Assembly: GCA_964544085.1 (NCBI GenBank)
Contig: CAZIZT010000024.1
Location: forward strand, 1-39,384
Direction: 5' to 3'
DNA from: CAZIZT01 sp964544085
GTDB taxonomy: Bacteria > Campylobacterota_A > Desulfurellia > Desulfurellales > Hippeaceae
Length of the DNA stretch: 39,384 nt
The notes beneath the pieces are model-generated. The model saw only the letters and a program-made list of their open reading frames with translations. It made no database searches and had not been told where the DNA came from. Numbering within the stretch: position 1 is the stretch's first letter; each line of letters opens with the position of its first letter. The translations under genes were made by a program, and so were the position numbers. This document shows positions 31,357-39,260 of the stretch, in pieces.

Positions 31357-31726
31357 CGGTTTTACACTTATAGAGGTTCTTGTTTCGGCTCTAATACTAA
31401 TGATCTGTCTTGCTGCCATTATGGAGCTTTTTTCGGTTGTTTCCTTGACCAATACCCAGAACGAGATAAGAAACAAGATGGTAAGAACCCTGGTTAATTA
31501 CGTGGATAACGTGACTACAAGCCCGTTTTCATCCATTACGAGCCAGACTGAAAGCGGCACTGTGCGTATAAGAAGTGCTGTGGTACCATATACAATCAAC
31601 TCAAACGTGACAAGCGCTGTGCTTCCAGGGGGGATAGGAAAGAAAACGGTTTCTGCTACTATAGGGTGGAATTACAGAAACAGGAGTTACTCCTACAGTG
31701 TGACTACGGTGGTTGTGAATGAGTAA
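31331..31726 (+). CDS. Minor pilin (PilV/GspI-like), second pilus operon
   Basis: This is a 131-residue prepilin. A ten-residue basic leader MVRRVRQDSG is followed by FTLIEVLVSALILMICLAAIMELF, the classical FTLIEVLVA opening of PilV-type subunits. After the helix the protein is rich in Ser, Thr and Val (VTTSPFSSITSQTESGTVRI, YSYSVTTVVVN), as in beta-rich minor pilins. ATG 31331 overlaps the previous stop by 26 bases; an in-frame start at 31292 is less likely. The stop overlaps the next start. Confidence 0.87.
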   Translation: MVRRVRQDSGFTLIEVLVSALILMICLAAIMELFSVVSLTNTQNEIRNKMVRTLVNYVDNVTTSPFSSITSQTESGTVRIRSAVVPYTINSNVTSAVLPGGIGKKTVSATIGWNYRNRSYSYSVTTVVVNE

Positions 31727-32825
31727 AGACAGAGGTTTTACGCTTGTTGAATTAATAGTGGCTCTTGCCATGTTCACCATAATCATAGGGATACCACTCT
31801 CGTTACTTATTAGGGAGTTAAAGAGTACAGTGAGGCAAACCAATCTCTCCCAATCATCTTTGGAAAAAGTGGTATTTGCATCCATCATTCGAAGGGATAT
31901 TCAGCAGGCAGGGTATGGTCTTGCGTGGGATGTAAATGGTGTTACTTTCTCAGATACAACAACTTCCGTGCCTGAATATACTGCCTCTTTGTCAGTGTTT
32001 AACGTGTCACCCCCAACGGTTCCAAAGGCTATAGATGGTTTAAGAGACACAAGTGGAAACGGTTTTAGTTACCTTGTTTTGAGGGCTACGACCCTCGGTT
32101 TTAGTAAAGCTATTGAGCACTGGACGTATATAGATAAAAACGGTTATGTTACTGTTTGGCCGGACAATAGCTCGAAGCAGTACGATAACTTCCAGCAAGG
32201 AGATAACGCTATTGTATTAAACGCGGCAAACAGAAGGATAGTACCCAATTCTGCAACAGGTACGTTCTACTTTACCATACTGCATGATTTCACACCAGCC
32301 TACACATCGGCGTCCTATTACGGATTGCCCACTGGAATCTTTGGGAGTAACTACCTTGTTTATGGTATTTCTCATAACACAACACCTACAATGCCGTACA
32401 ACAGGGTGGATTACTATCTTCACAGGCCGGCAACCATGCCAAAAAATTGTGCTCCTGGTACGTACATACTCTACAGAAACGCCTCCTATCCGGTGTTGAG
32501 CTGCGTGGCAGATTTTCAGGTGGGTTTTGGATTGGATACCAACAACGATGGTGTTATCGATTCGTGGACGCAGGATCTGACCTCCCTGTCTGCTCTACAG
32601 GTTAGGGAGCAGTTAAAGCAGGTTAGAGTGTACATACTTGTACAAAACGGTGTATTTGATCCAGATTACGTTTATCCATATACGAGTGTATATGTAGGTA
32701 ATCCCAGCCTGGGCACTTCCGGGATAGGAAGAAACTTCACCTTTTCGGGTATAACGGATTTTAGGCACTACAGATGGAAGCTTATTAGACTGGTTGTTCA
32801 ACCCAAAAATCTGGGGGAGTATTGA
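31719..32825 (+). CDS. Minor pilin (PilW/GspJ-like), second pilus operon
   Basis: This is a 368-residue prepilin with the leader MSKDRG, then FTLVELIVALAMFTIIIGIPLSLLI. The next segment, SQSSLEKVVFASIIRRDIQQAGYGL, matches the PilW signature (xRRDIQxAGYG). The large C-terminal region contains a DTNNDGVID calcium-loop-like motif near residue 270 and a VREQLKQVRVYILVQ segment typical of PilW-family proteins. It overlaps both neighbours. PilW anchors PilX and PilY1 in the tip complex of related systems. Confidence 0.9.
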   Translation: MSKDRGFTLVELIVALAMFTIIIGIPLSLLIRELKSTVRQTNLSQSSLEKVVFASIIRRDIQQAGYGLAWDVNGVTFSDTTTSVPEYTASLSVFNVSPPTVPKAIDGLRDTSGNGFSYLVLRATTLGFSKAIEHWTYIDKNGYVTVWPDNSSKQYDNFQQGDNAIVLNAANRRIVPNSATGTFYFTILHDFTPAYTSASYYGLPTGIFGSNYLVYGISHNTTPTMPYNRVDYYLHRPATMPKNCAPGTYILYRNASYPVLSCVADFQVGFGLDTNNDGVIDSWTQDLTSLSALQVREQLKQVRVYILVQNGVFDPDYVYPYTSVYVGNPSLGTSGIGRNFTFSGITDFRHYRWKLIRLVVQPKNLGEY

Positions 32826-33406
32826 TGAACAACAAAGGAGTTGTTTTACTGATAACGCTCATGGTAGTTGCGCTTGTAATGATACTTGGAGGTATAGCGG
32901 CTTATATATCCACACGTTCTACCAGGCTCTCAGGAGCTCTTAAGCAATACAATGCAGGTTTGCAGGTAGCCAATGCTGCTTATGAAGAGACAAAGTATAT
33001 CGTGGATTACATAAAGGTCAATGGCATATCCCCTTCATCGTCGCTGCTTGATTGTGCTGTGGTAAACGCAAGCTTTCCTGCCAAAGTGCTCAATCCCACT
33101 GATTCGGGTATAGCTGCATGGTCAGGGGATGCACAAAATCCAGATACAGTTACCGTATCGCCTGATATTGTGTGTAACAACTTTGCCGGTTTTAACGTTT
33201 ATGTGAAGCTGGTAAACACGTCTCCCGGTAACACAGCTGTTGGCAGAATCAGGAACCTGAATGCTGGTGGTGTTACAACAGGGACGAACGGTGGATCTAT
33301 AGTAACGCTTCCCAGAGTACCGTACATGTATAACTTCGTTGTAGAAGCAAGCAGAGTCGGTATTCCAAATGACAATGTAACCGTTACGTTGCTGTTTGGA
33401 TATTAG
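32825..33406 (+). CDS. Minor pilin (PilX/GspK-like), second pilus operon
   Basis: This is a 193-residue prepilin. The leader MNNKG precedes VVLLITLMVVALVMILGGIAAYISTRS. There is no Glu at +5, as in PilX, which uses the GMALLVTL pattern. The helix continues into AGLQVANAAYEETKYIVDYIK, in the position of PilX's AxNAAEAG. Two cysteines (LLDCAVV and DIVCNN) may pair. ATG 32825 shares its first base with the upstream TGA stop; a TTG at 32822 is one codon before. It ends 2 bp from the convergent M20 peptidase gene with no terminator between them. Confidence 0.82.
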   Translation: MNNKGVVLLITLMVVALVMILGGIAAYISTRSTRLSGALKQYNAGLQVANAAYEETKYIVDYIKVNGISPSSSLLDCAVVNASFPAKVLNPTDSGIAAWSGDAQNPDTVTVSPDIVCNNFAGFNVYVKLVNTSPGNTAVGRIRNLNAGGVTTGTNGGSIVTLPRVPYMYNFVVEASRVGIPNDNVTVTLLFGY

Positions 33407-33408
33407 TT

Positions 33409-34560
33409 CTAAGTATCTTGCAGAGCTATGAGTGTAGCAGCAAGAAGTACGCTTCTCTGTTTGAATGTCTCTTTTATCATATATTCATCGGTGGAATGAT
33501 CCTTGTCACCGCAAGGTCCCATACCGTCTACAACAGGAATGCCAGCTTCTGCAATCAGGTTCGCATCGGATACACCGAAGCGAAATTCCTCTTGTACGGG
33601 TATGTCTAACTTGATGGCTTCATTTTTTATGAGTGAATAGAGCTCTTTGTTCTGGCGGGTCTGTTCCATTGGTGGTCTTTCTGCGAAAAGCTGATAGGTG
33701 CTCACAACACCATCAACATAGCTATGGAGTGTTATTGTCTTTAAGTTTTCCTTTAGGTAGCGTTCTTGCTGGAACGTTTTGAACCTTGCATCAACTTTGA
33801 TTGTTGCATTCTCAGCTACGCTGTTTGGTCCCATACCGCCGTTGAATACGCCCACGTTTACCGTAACGCCGTTATCGAAATCATTAAGTTCTTCTAATTT
33901 TATGGTTTTGTGTGCAAGCTCCAGGATAGCGCTTTTTTTGTTTCTTATGAACGCGGCATGACCCGATTTACCGTGTGCCTCTATCTGAGCCGTGAACTTA
34001 CCTTTTCTTCCAGTGACCACTTCGCCATTTAAGCCGCCACATTCTAAAACAAAGGCACATCTGCATTCTTTTGCCGTTTGGGTTATCAGGTTTCTTGAGG
34101 ATGGTGATCCGATTTCCTCGTCGCTGTTGAATAGAAATTGACAGTTGAAAGAATCCAGCAGACCGAGTTCCTTAAGCAGAACAAGGGCGAACATGCCCAC
34201 GACAAGTCCGCCCTTCATATCTATAACACCCGGTCCGTATATGAAGCGATTGTCGACTTTGAATTCATTGAAGCCCAGCTCCGGTGGGAATACCGTGTCC
34301 ATATGACCACAAAACATCACGGGTTTGCTTTCCTGAGAGTGGTATCGTGAGAACAGCAGGTTGTTTCCAAGTTTGTCTTCAGGAAATACCTTCCTTTTGA
34401 AAGAAAGCTCATTTGTCATAAAATCGCTTACGATCTCACCCACGCGATCCACACCTTTTTTGTTGTAGGTATAACTGTTTATCTCAACCATTTCGCGCAG
34501 GAGGTCCAGCATGGGAGCCTCATACTTTTCTGCCAGGTGCAGCAAACCCGTTTTATCCAT
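33409..34560 (-). CDS. M20 metallopeptidase (carboxypeptidase G2-like)
   Basis: This is a 383-residue cytoplasmic zinc hydrolase. Conserved M20 residues are visible: H86 and D88 in FCGHMDT, bridging D114 in GVIDMKGG, the catalytic pair E148-E149 in NSDEEIGS, E173 in VLECGG, and a final His in CGDKDHSTDEY. The arrangement and GSPSSRNLI resemble carboxypeptidase G2, which releases C-terminal Glu-type residues from amides, rather than DapE or ArgE. The insert domain has GKSGHA, the dimerisation His region. It is the last gene of an operon behind an ATP-grasp ligase and an aminomutase, so its substrate may be the amide or peptide made by those enzymes (inference). ATG 34560 follows GAGGAG with 7-base spacing and overlaps the preceding gene's end by none. 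Confidence 0.88.
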   Translation of the reverse strand: MDKTGLLHLAEKYEAPMLDLLREMVEINSYTYNKKGVDRVGEIVSDFMTNELSFKRKVFPEDKLGNNLLFSRYHSQESKPVMFCGHMDTVFPPELGFNEFKVDNRFIYGPGVIDMKGGLVVGMFALVLLKELGLLDSFNCQFLFNSDEEIGSPSSRNLITQTAKECRCAFVLECGGLNGEVVTGRKGKFTAQIEAHGKSGHAAFIRNKKSAILELAHKTIKLEELNDFDNGVTVNVGVFNGGMGPNSVAENATIKVDARFKTFQQERYLKENLKTITLHSYVDGVVSTYQLFAERPPMEQTRQNKELYSLIKNEAIKLDIPVQEEFRFGVSDANLIAEAGIPVVDGMGPCGDKDHSTDEYMIKETFKQRSVLLAATLIALQDT

Positions 34561-34564
34561 TCGA

Positions 34565-36142
34565 TTACTCCTCAAACTTCCTGAAAGAGTATTTCTCTTT
34601 GCTGTACTCGCATATATCGGCGTCGGGGTAGGCTACCTCCTCACCGCTCCACGGTTTTCTCAGAATTACGTTTTCGCCTTCTCTTCTAACCACATTGCTT
34701 CTGTGAAGCGGTATCTTACCACCTGCAGTGGCTATGTAGCGCGGTATAGCGTCACCAGAGATATTACCATACATACCCTCGATGATATTTCTTCCTTCTT
34801 CTATGGGCACCCTTAAATGCTTGAACTGTGGATTCCTGTAGCTGCAGTTGAACACATAGTAGGGTCTCACGTAGGCTTCCTGTATTACCTCACAAAGCTT
34901 CCACATCTTATATGTGGAATCGTTAATGCCTCTTAACAATACCGCCTGGTTTAATATGGCACTGACGGCTTTGGAGATCTTTTTGAAAGCCTCTTTTGAG
35001 ACAGGTGTTATCTCCTGCGGTGTGTTGATCTGCACAACAACCCTTAGGGGTTTCTTGTCATTGCTTTTGTCAAGTATCTCAAGTAGCTCATCGTCAACCC
35101 TTTGTGGTGTAGTGACCGGTATCCTTGTTCCGAGTCTTTTCATTTTCACGTGGTCTATGGAATCAAGCTCATCGAGTATCCATTTAATGTAGCTGTTCGG
35201 CAAGACAAACGCATCTCCGCCGGTTACAAGAACATCTCTAATGTTTGGGTTGTTTCTTATATACTCGAAAGCTTCCCTGTAAGCTTCTTTGGGATAAATT
35301 CTGTCTTTCTTGCCTATGTGGGCAATTCTCAAGCAGTGTGTGCAATACATGGCACACATATTTGTGGCTTTCATCGAGACCACGCGAGGATAAAACTGAT
35401 CCAGAAGTCGTGCTGGGGAGTGGTCTGCAGCCACGGGAGGTATCTCAACACCCACATTGTCCACCATCTCTCCGGTGGGTACAGCCTGTTGCAGTACAGG
35501 ATCGTCCAGTTTGCCTGGTATAATCAAGCTGGCGTAGTAGGGTGTTAATCTCATTCTGTAATGCTTTGTTACACGTGTAACCTCCTCAATTGCCTTTGCA
35601 GGAAGATCTATTACCTTTGAGAGGGTTTCAGCATCTTCTATAGCATGTTTTAACTGCCCGGAGTATGTATCCCACTCTTCATCGCTTATGTTTAGTACTT
35701 TTTTGATACGCTTTATATTTTCCTGGATTTGATCCCACAGTTCTATTCCACTGGGAGCTTCTTCGTCCTTGTGTGCAAGATAGTCTTCGACCCGCCTGTT
35801 TGCTTCTTCTACAATTTTCAGAGCACGTGCCACTCTGCCACCCACGGTCACATAATGCTCATCAATCTCCTGATGCTTAATCGCAAGCTCGTACAGCTCA
35901 TCTTTGGTGATACCGAAATCTGCGGGTGTGACACCTTTGCGCTCTTTTAGATCTACAAGCTCTTTAAACAAGTATACAATAGGGTTTGTTAGTCTATTAC
36001 CCTTCGCTTTCTCAAGCATCTGGCTGATTCTGTTCTTCTCCTCGTTATTTGGACTTTCATGCTTGCAGTCTTCTTGATAGAGCCCCTCTATCAGCTCTTC
36101 TGTCAGCTTATCCACTTTTAGTTTTAAACCATCATCCACCAT
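34565..36142 (-). CDS. KamA-like radical SAM 2,3-aminomutase with N-terminal extension
   Basis: This is a 525-residue enzyme (ATG 36142, GGGAGG 7 bases upstream). CAMYCTHC (C263, C267, C270) binds the 4Fe-4S cluster and SAM. R272 matches the substrate-carboxylate Arg134 of lysine 2,3-aminomutase and K476 in TAGGK matches the PLP lysine Lys337. LTPYYASLI, DVLVTGGDAFVL, VRPYYVFNC and the terminal plug-like region follow KamA order. The two aspartates that bind the lysine epsilon-amino group (Asp293, Asp330) align with S434 and T472, so lysine is unlikely as substrate. About 130 N-terminal residues precede the KamA core and look helical and charged. It should move an alpha-amino group to the beta carbon of an unknown amino acid. 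Neighbours suggest coupling to ligation and hydrolysis. Confidence 0.9.
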   Translation of the reverse strand: MVDDGLKLKVDKLTEELIEGLYQEDCKHESPNNEEKNRISQMLEKAKGNRLTNPIVYLFKELVDLKERKGVTPADFGITKDELYELAIKHQEIDEHYVTVGGRVARALKIVEEANRRVEDYLAHKDEEAPSGIELWDQIQENIKRIKKVLNISDEEWDTYSGQLKHAIEDAETLSKVIDLPAKAIEEVTRVTKHYRMRLTPYYASLIIPGKLDDPVLQQAVPTGEMVDNVGVEIPPVAADHSPARLLDQFYPRVVSMKATNMCAMYCTHCLRIAHIGKKDRIYPKEAYREAFEYIRNNPNIRDVLVTGGDAFVLPNSYIKWILDELDSIDHVKMKRLGTRIPVTTPQRVDDELLEILDKSNDKKPLRVVVQINTPQEITPVSKEAFKKISKAVSAILNQAVLLRGINDSTYKMWKLCEVIQEAYVRPYYVFNCSYRNPQFKHLRVPIEEGRNIIEGMYGNISGDAIPRYIATAGGKIPLHRSNVVRREGENVILRKPWSGEEVAYPDADICEYSKEKYSFRKFEE

Positions 36143-36155
36143 CTGCAAACCTCCC

Positions 36156-37520
36156 TTACGTTATTGTTGCCTGTAATATTCTTTTGCCTATCTCTATGCC
36201 ACTTTCTAAATCCTTCTCATCTCTTGAAATGGATACAATCCTTCCGAGGAATCCACCGGCTTTAACATGCATGTTTGAGCCCACATGCTCCAGTATGCAA
36301 TAGGATTTCTGTAGTTCGTTTGAATAGATTAACCTGAACATCTCCCGTTCGTAACGGTAGTGTGGAATATAACCGCCTGTGCGAGCGTCTTCTTTCATTT
36401 TGAAGTTGTAAGTTGTCCATTTAACGTCTGTAGTGCATTCCGGTTCAATTGCCTTTTCAGCAAGACGACTTTCTGTGACTGCGTAAAACTCTATCTCTGG
36501 TAGATTTGGAGAACCCTTTGGCAGCACGTTTTCGAGCATGCAACAAAACTCCATTGTTGTTCCCTGTTTTCTTGCATTGAGTTCTATGAAATAAGCTTCG
36601 TTATTTTCGGTAACGATGAAGTCACAGCCGAAGATTCCCCTATAGCCTTCTTTAGCTATACGTTTGCCGATTTTTCTTGTGTACTCCTTTAGGTTTTCAA
36701 TGACCTGCCTGTCCATGCCTGAAGGGTAGGTTGATCCTGTAAACTTGTTTCCCTCTTCAATTCTCTGATTAGCCACACCCGCTATGTAAATCTCCTCTTC
36801 ATTAATAGCTACCGCAAGCACAGTTGGATCATACTTATGAGGTGTGAATTTGCTCATCAGATATTGTTGGTTCTCTTCTTTGAATTTCTTTAGTATATCT
36901 TGTGTTGAATGTGTTATGGCGCTATTTATTCCTGCTGCACTGTAGGGTGCCGATACGAATATGCCATCCTTGAAACGCTCTCTTAAGCTTTCTGATACCC
37001 TTATCAATTCACTTAAGGAATTGCATATTCTAAACTCAACCATTGGTACGACTTTTGAGAACTCTTCGTGCTGAAATAGTTTGTGGTTGAAGCGCTTTAC
37101 GAGCCTGGCATCGGGACCTATGAGTTTTACAGAGGGTATCTCGGTGAGGGTTAGGGATACAGAGCTTTCATACATGTAGATATAGAGCTCCCCCTGTTGC
37201 TTGAGAAGCTTTTCTATCAAATCTTTAACGTAGCGACTTTCAGATACGGCTTTTGCAAACACCTCTCCATCTACCCTTACGCAGGTTCTGTGAACCTTAT
37301 CCAGATGTGCGGCCACTGGGTTGATCACAACGATGTTCTGGAATGGGTACTGTTCGAAGATGTCCGGGATTATGGCGATAATTTCCACCCTGCGAGAGAG
37401 TTTTCTTTCAAGGAACTCCTTCATAAACAGGTTAATACCGTAGGATTTGAACTCGCCAATGTAGAGAAAGTAATAGACCTCGGGCTTTAGCGCCACATTG
37501 GAATAGATGAGATCCTTCAT
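36156..37520 (-). CDS. Stand-alone ATP-grasp ligase of unknown substrate
   Basis: This is a 454-residue protein. Residues 1-145 are a pre-ATP-grasp domain (VYYFLYIGEFKSYGIN, IGPDARLVKRFNHK). The ATP-grasp core spans about 150-335, with a lysine-like nucleotide segment near FVSAPYSAAG and the metal-binding pair D300 (GIFGCDFIV) and E313/N315 (FIELNARKQG). About 100 further residues follow, with a Cys-rich EFCCMLE. The fold joins a carboxylate to an amine via an acylphosphate; the FIELNxRxxGTT ending resembles amino-acid and peptide ligases. It starts 2 bases after the gntR stop and ends 13 bases before the KamA-like start. The analogy to PylC, an ATP-grasp partner of a radical SAM mutase, is functional only; the sequences do not look orthologous. 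Confidence 0.8.
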   Translation of the reverse strand: MKDLIYSNVALKPEVYYFLYIGEFKSYGINLFMKEFLERKLSRRVEIIAIIPDIFEQYPFQNIVVINPVAAHLDKVHRTCVRVDGEVFAKAVSESRYVKDLIEKLLKQQGELYIYMYESSVSLTLTEIPSVKLIGPDARLVKRFNHKLFQHEEFSKVVPMVEFRICNSLSELIRVSESLRERFKDGIFVSAPYSAAGINSAITHSTQDILKKFKEENQQYLMSKFTPHKYDPTVLAVAINEEEIYIAGVANQRIEEGNKFTGSTYPSGMDRQVIENLKEYTRKIGKRIAKEGYRGIFGCDFIVTENNEAYFIELNARKQGTTMEFCCMLENVLPKGSPNLPEIEFYAVTESRLAEKAIEPECTTDVKWTTYNFKMKEDARTGGYIPHYRYEREMFRLIYSNELQKSYCILEHVGSNMHVKAGGFLGRIVSISRDEKDLESGIEIGKRILQATIT

Positions 37521-37522
37521 CT

Positions 37523-38182
37523 CTAATTTACCCCCATCTGGGTTTTTAGTTGTGCAATTTTAGCACCGGTTTGGGCGTAGTGTTCCCTGATGATTTGCTC
37601 AATCCGGTTGGCCTTTTTCTCTTTAACTGCATCAACGATGATTCTGTGTCTTTCCTCTATCTCGTTAGCCGAGTAGAGCTTTGTCCAGAACATGTGAAAC
37701 ATCAGGTGAGATTTCAGAGAGAGCGTGTGAGCGAATCTGATGATCTGGGTGTTTTTGCATTTCTGAGTTAGACGCGAATGGAATCTATCGCCGAGGTCTA
37801 TAAGCTTTATGTTTTTACCACTTTCGGCGAGTTTTCCCATCTGAGCGCACATCCTGTATAGATTGTCGATGTCCTTGCAGGTAAAGTCACCGCATGCCGA
37901 AGCCGCTGCATAGCCTTCAAGCACACCCCTTGCTACGTAGGTGTCTCGTATATCTTCGGATGTGGGATCAAGGACAAATGTACCAATTCTCGGTTTGTAT
38001 TCAAGTATTCCCATACTGATAAGCTCTTTGAGGGCTTCTCTTATGGGTGCTCTGCTGATGTCAAGTTCTTCTGAGAGTTTTGCCTCCTTGATCTGTTGCC
38101 CGGGCTTTATGCGCCCTTTGAGTATCTCCTTGTATATGTGATTGATAACCTGATCCTTGTAGGTTGCTTTTTTGATGCCCAT
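37523..38182 (-). CDS. GntR-family transcriptional regulator (FadR/FCD type)
   Basis: This is a 219-residue repressor or activator. The N-terminal winged helix (YKEILKGRIKPGQQIKEAKLSEELDISRAPIREALKELISMGILEYKPRIGTFV) is the GntR signature. The all-helical C-terminal FCD domain holds Asp/His residues (DRFHSRL, FHMFW, ERHRII, REHYAQ) that usually coordinate a metal next to a small carboxylate ligand. It is the first gene of the aminomutase operon, 2 bases before the ligase gene. A perfect palindrome on its own -10 box suggests autoregulation of the whole operon, with the pathway's substrate or product as inducer (inference). GAGGAG lies 5 bases before ATG 38182. Confidence 0.93.
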   Translation of the reverse strand: MGIKKATYKDQVINHIYKEILKGRIKPGQQIKEAKLSEELDISRAPIREALKELISMGILEYKPRIGTFVLDPTSEDIRDTYVARGVLEGYAAASACGDFTCKDIDNLYRMCAQMGKLAESGKNIKLIDLGDRFHSRLTQKCKNTQIIRFAHTLSLKSHLMFHMFWTKLYSANEIEERHRIIVDAVKEKKANRIEQIIREHYAQTGAKIAQLKTQMGVN

Positions 38183-38203
38183 TTCTTCTCCTCGTCGTCA
38201 ATC

Positions 38204-38217
38204 TACTGTCGACAGTA
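38204..38217. promoter_or_regulatory. Palindromic operator of the GntR-family regulator
   Basis: TACTGTCGACAGTA is a perfect 14-bp palindrome, 21 bp before the gntR start codon. It overlaps the -10 hexamer, so bound repressor would exclude polymerase. Short palindromes are typical of FCD-type GntR operators. Confidence 0.6.
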
Positions 38218-38241
38218 TACAAAAATAGCACGAAAGGTCAA
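38214..38241 (-). promoter_or_regulatory. Sigma70 promoter of the gntR-ligase-aminomutase-peptidase operon
   Basis: On the minus strand: -35 TTGACC (38241-38236, 5/6), 16-bp spacer, -10 TATACT (38219-38214, 5/6). Initiation near 38207 falls within the palindrome and leaves a leader of about 25 nt with GAGGAG. The remaining bases of the gap to 38324 hold only a small dyad, CTGG-TTAT-CCAG at 38267-38278. Confidence 0.65.
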
Positions 38242-38324
38242 GCAAATTCTTACACACACTTTCACCCTGGTTATCCAGCTGGAAAAATTTGCCTGATGCA
38301 GTTTTGAGGGTTATTATAGCCAGC

Positions 38325-39260
38325 ATGAAGCGTTCGATTAAACTTATCCTCAGGCTAATTGTAAGTGCTGTACTCCTGGTTGTGCTTTTCTATAGGGTTG
38401 ATCTTAAGCAACTTTTAAACACAATGTTGCGTGTGGGTGTGGGAAATTTTCTTGAGTTGTCTGCGCTTTATCTGCTTTCCCAGGTGGTAAGCAGCATAAG
38501 GTGGAGTATGGTTATTCGAAGTCTTGGTGCACGCATGGGTGTTGTGAGGCTTCTTCTTGCTTATCTTTTGGGTATGTTCGCCAATCTGTTTTTGCCCAGT
38601 ACAATTGGTGGAGATGCCATCAAGGCATATGTGGTTTCGAAGGTGCTTGGGCTCAGGCTTGCCGTAAGCTCCATTTTTCTGGAACGTTACAACGGTCTTG
38701 TGGCGCTACTTTTGATATCACTTGCGAGCGTTTTTATTTTTAAGGGCTTTTTTGATGTACGCCTGAAGATGCTTGTGGTGGGTGTAGTGATTTTTGCCAT
38801 GTTTGCTCCCTTTTTGCTTGGTTTGAGATACTTTAGACGATTCAAAAGGCTGGATAACTTTTTTATGGATATTATGCGTTTTCATAAAAGCTCCCTGATT
38901 TTGCCTGTTACGTTGCTTTCGTTTCTGGTTCAGGGTATTGTAATTTTGGTTTATGTTTTGGCATCCAGAATGCTTGGTTTTGATGTACCTGCTGCTTATT
39001 TTCTCGCCTTTATTCCAATCATAAACCTGATAAGCTTTCTTCCCATATCGTTCAACGGTGTGGGCGTGAGAGAGTTTTCCTTTGTTTATTTTTTCTCCCT
39101 TGCGGGTTTGAACCGTGTTGATGCGTTGAGTTTAAGTTTGCTTGTTTTTTTTGTTGTTGTCTTTTGCAGTCTTGTGGGAGGTGCTGTTTATCTTGTCTGG
39201 AAGGATAACGTTGTTAAAGAAGCTGAAAGATTTTATAGAGAGGAATCGGCTGATACATAG
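38325..39260 (+). CDS. Lysylphosphatidylglycerol synthase TM-region/flippase-like membrane protein (UPF0104)
   Basis: This is a 312-residue polytopic protein with about eight membrane helices. The family marks are visible: LLSQVVSSIRWSMVIRSLG, then GMFANLFLPSTIGGDAIKAYVVSK, where the conserved Pro-Ser-x-x-Gly-Gly-Asp-x-x-Lys lies, VSSIFLERYNGL, and the late SFLPISFNGVGVREFSFVYF. It shares the membrane domain of MprF and of AglD-type proteins but lacks the aminoacyl transferase domain, so lipid or lipid-linked sugar translocation is more likely than lysyl transfer. ATG 38325 begins a basic N-terminus; an upstream in-frame TTG at 38289 is possible. It overlaps the tilS start by 50 bases. Confidence 0.87.
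   Translation: MKRSIKLILRLIVSAVLLVVLFYRVDLKQLLNTMLRVGVGNFLELSALYLLSQVVSSIRWSMVIRSLGARMGVVRLLLAYLLGMFANLFLPSTIGGDAIKAYVVSKVLGLRLAVSSIFLERYNGLVALLLISLASVFIFKGFFDVRLKMLVVGVVIFAMFAPFLLGLRYFRRFKRLDNFFMDIMRFHKSSLILPVTLLSFLVQGIVILVYVLASRMLGFDVPAAYFLAFIPIINLISFLPISFNGVGVREFSFVYFFSLAGLNRVDALSLSLLVFFVVVFCSLVGGAVYLVWKDNVVKEAERFYREESADT

Noticed and set aside
34565..37520. Pyrrolysine-type biosynthesis (PylB/PylC analogues)
   Set aside because: The radical SAM protein has KamA architecture with a PLP lysine, which PylB lacks. No PylD, PylS or suppressor tRNA is visible, and several genes here use TAG as a normal stop.
36156..37520. Beta-lysine osmolyte pathway (ablA/ablB)
   Set aside because: No acetyltransferase is present and the aminomutase lacks the lysine-binding aspartates.
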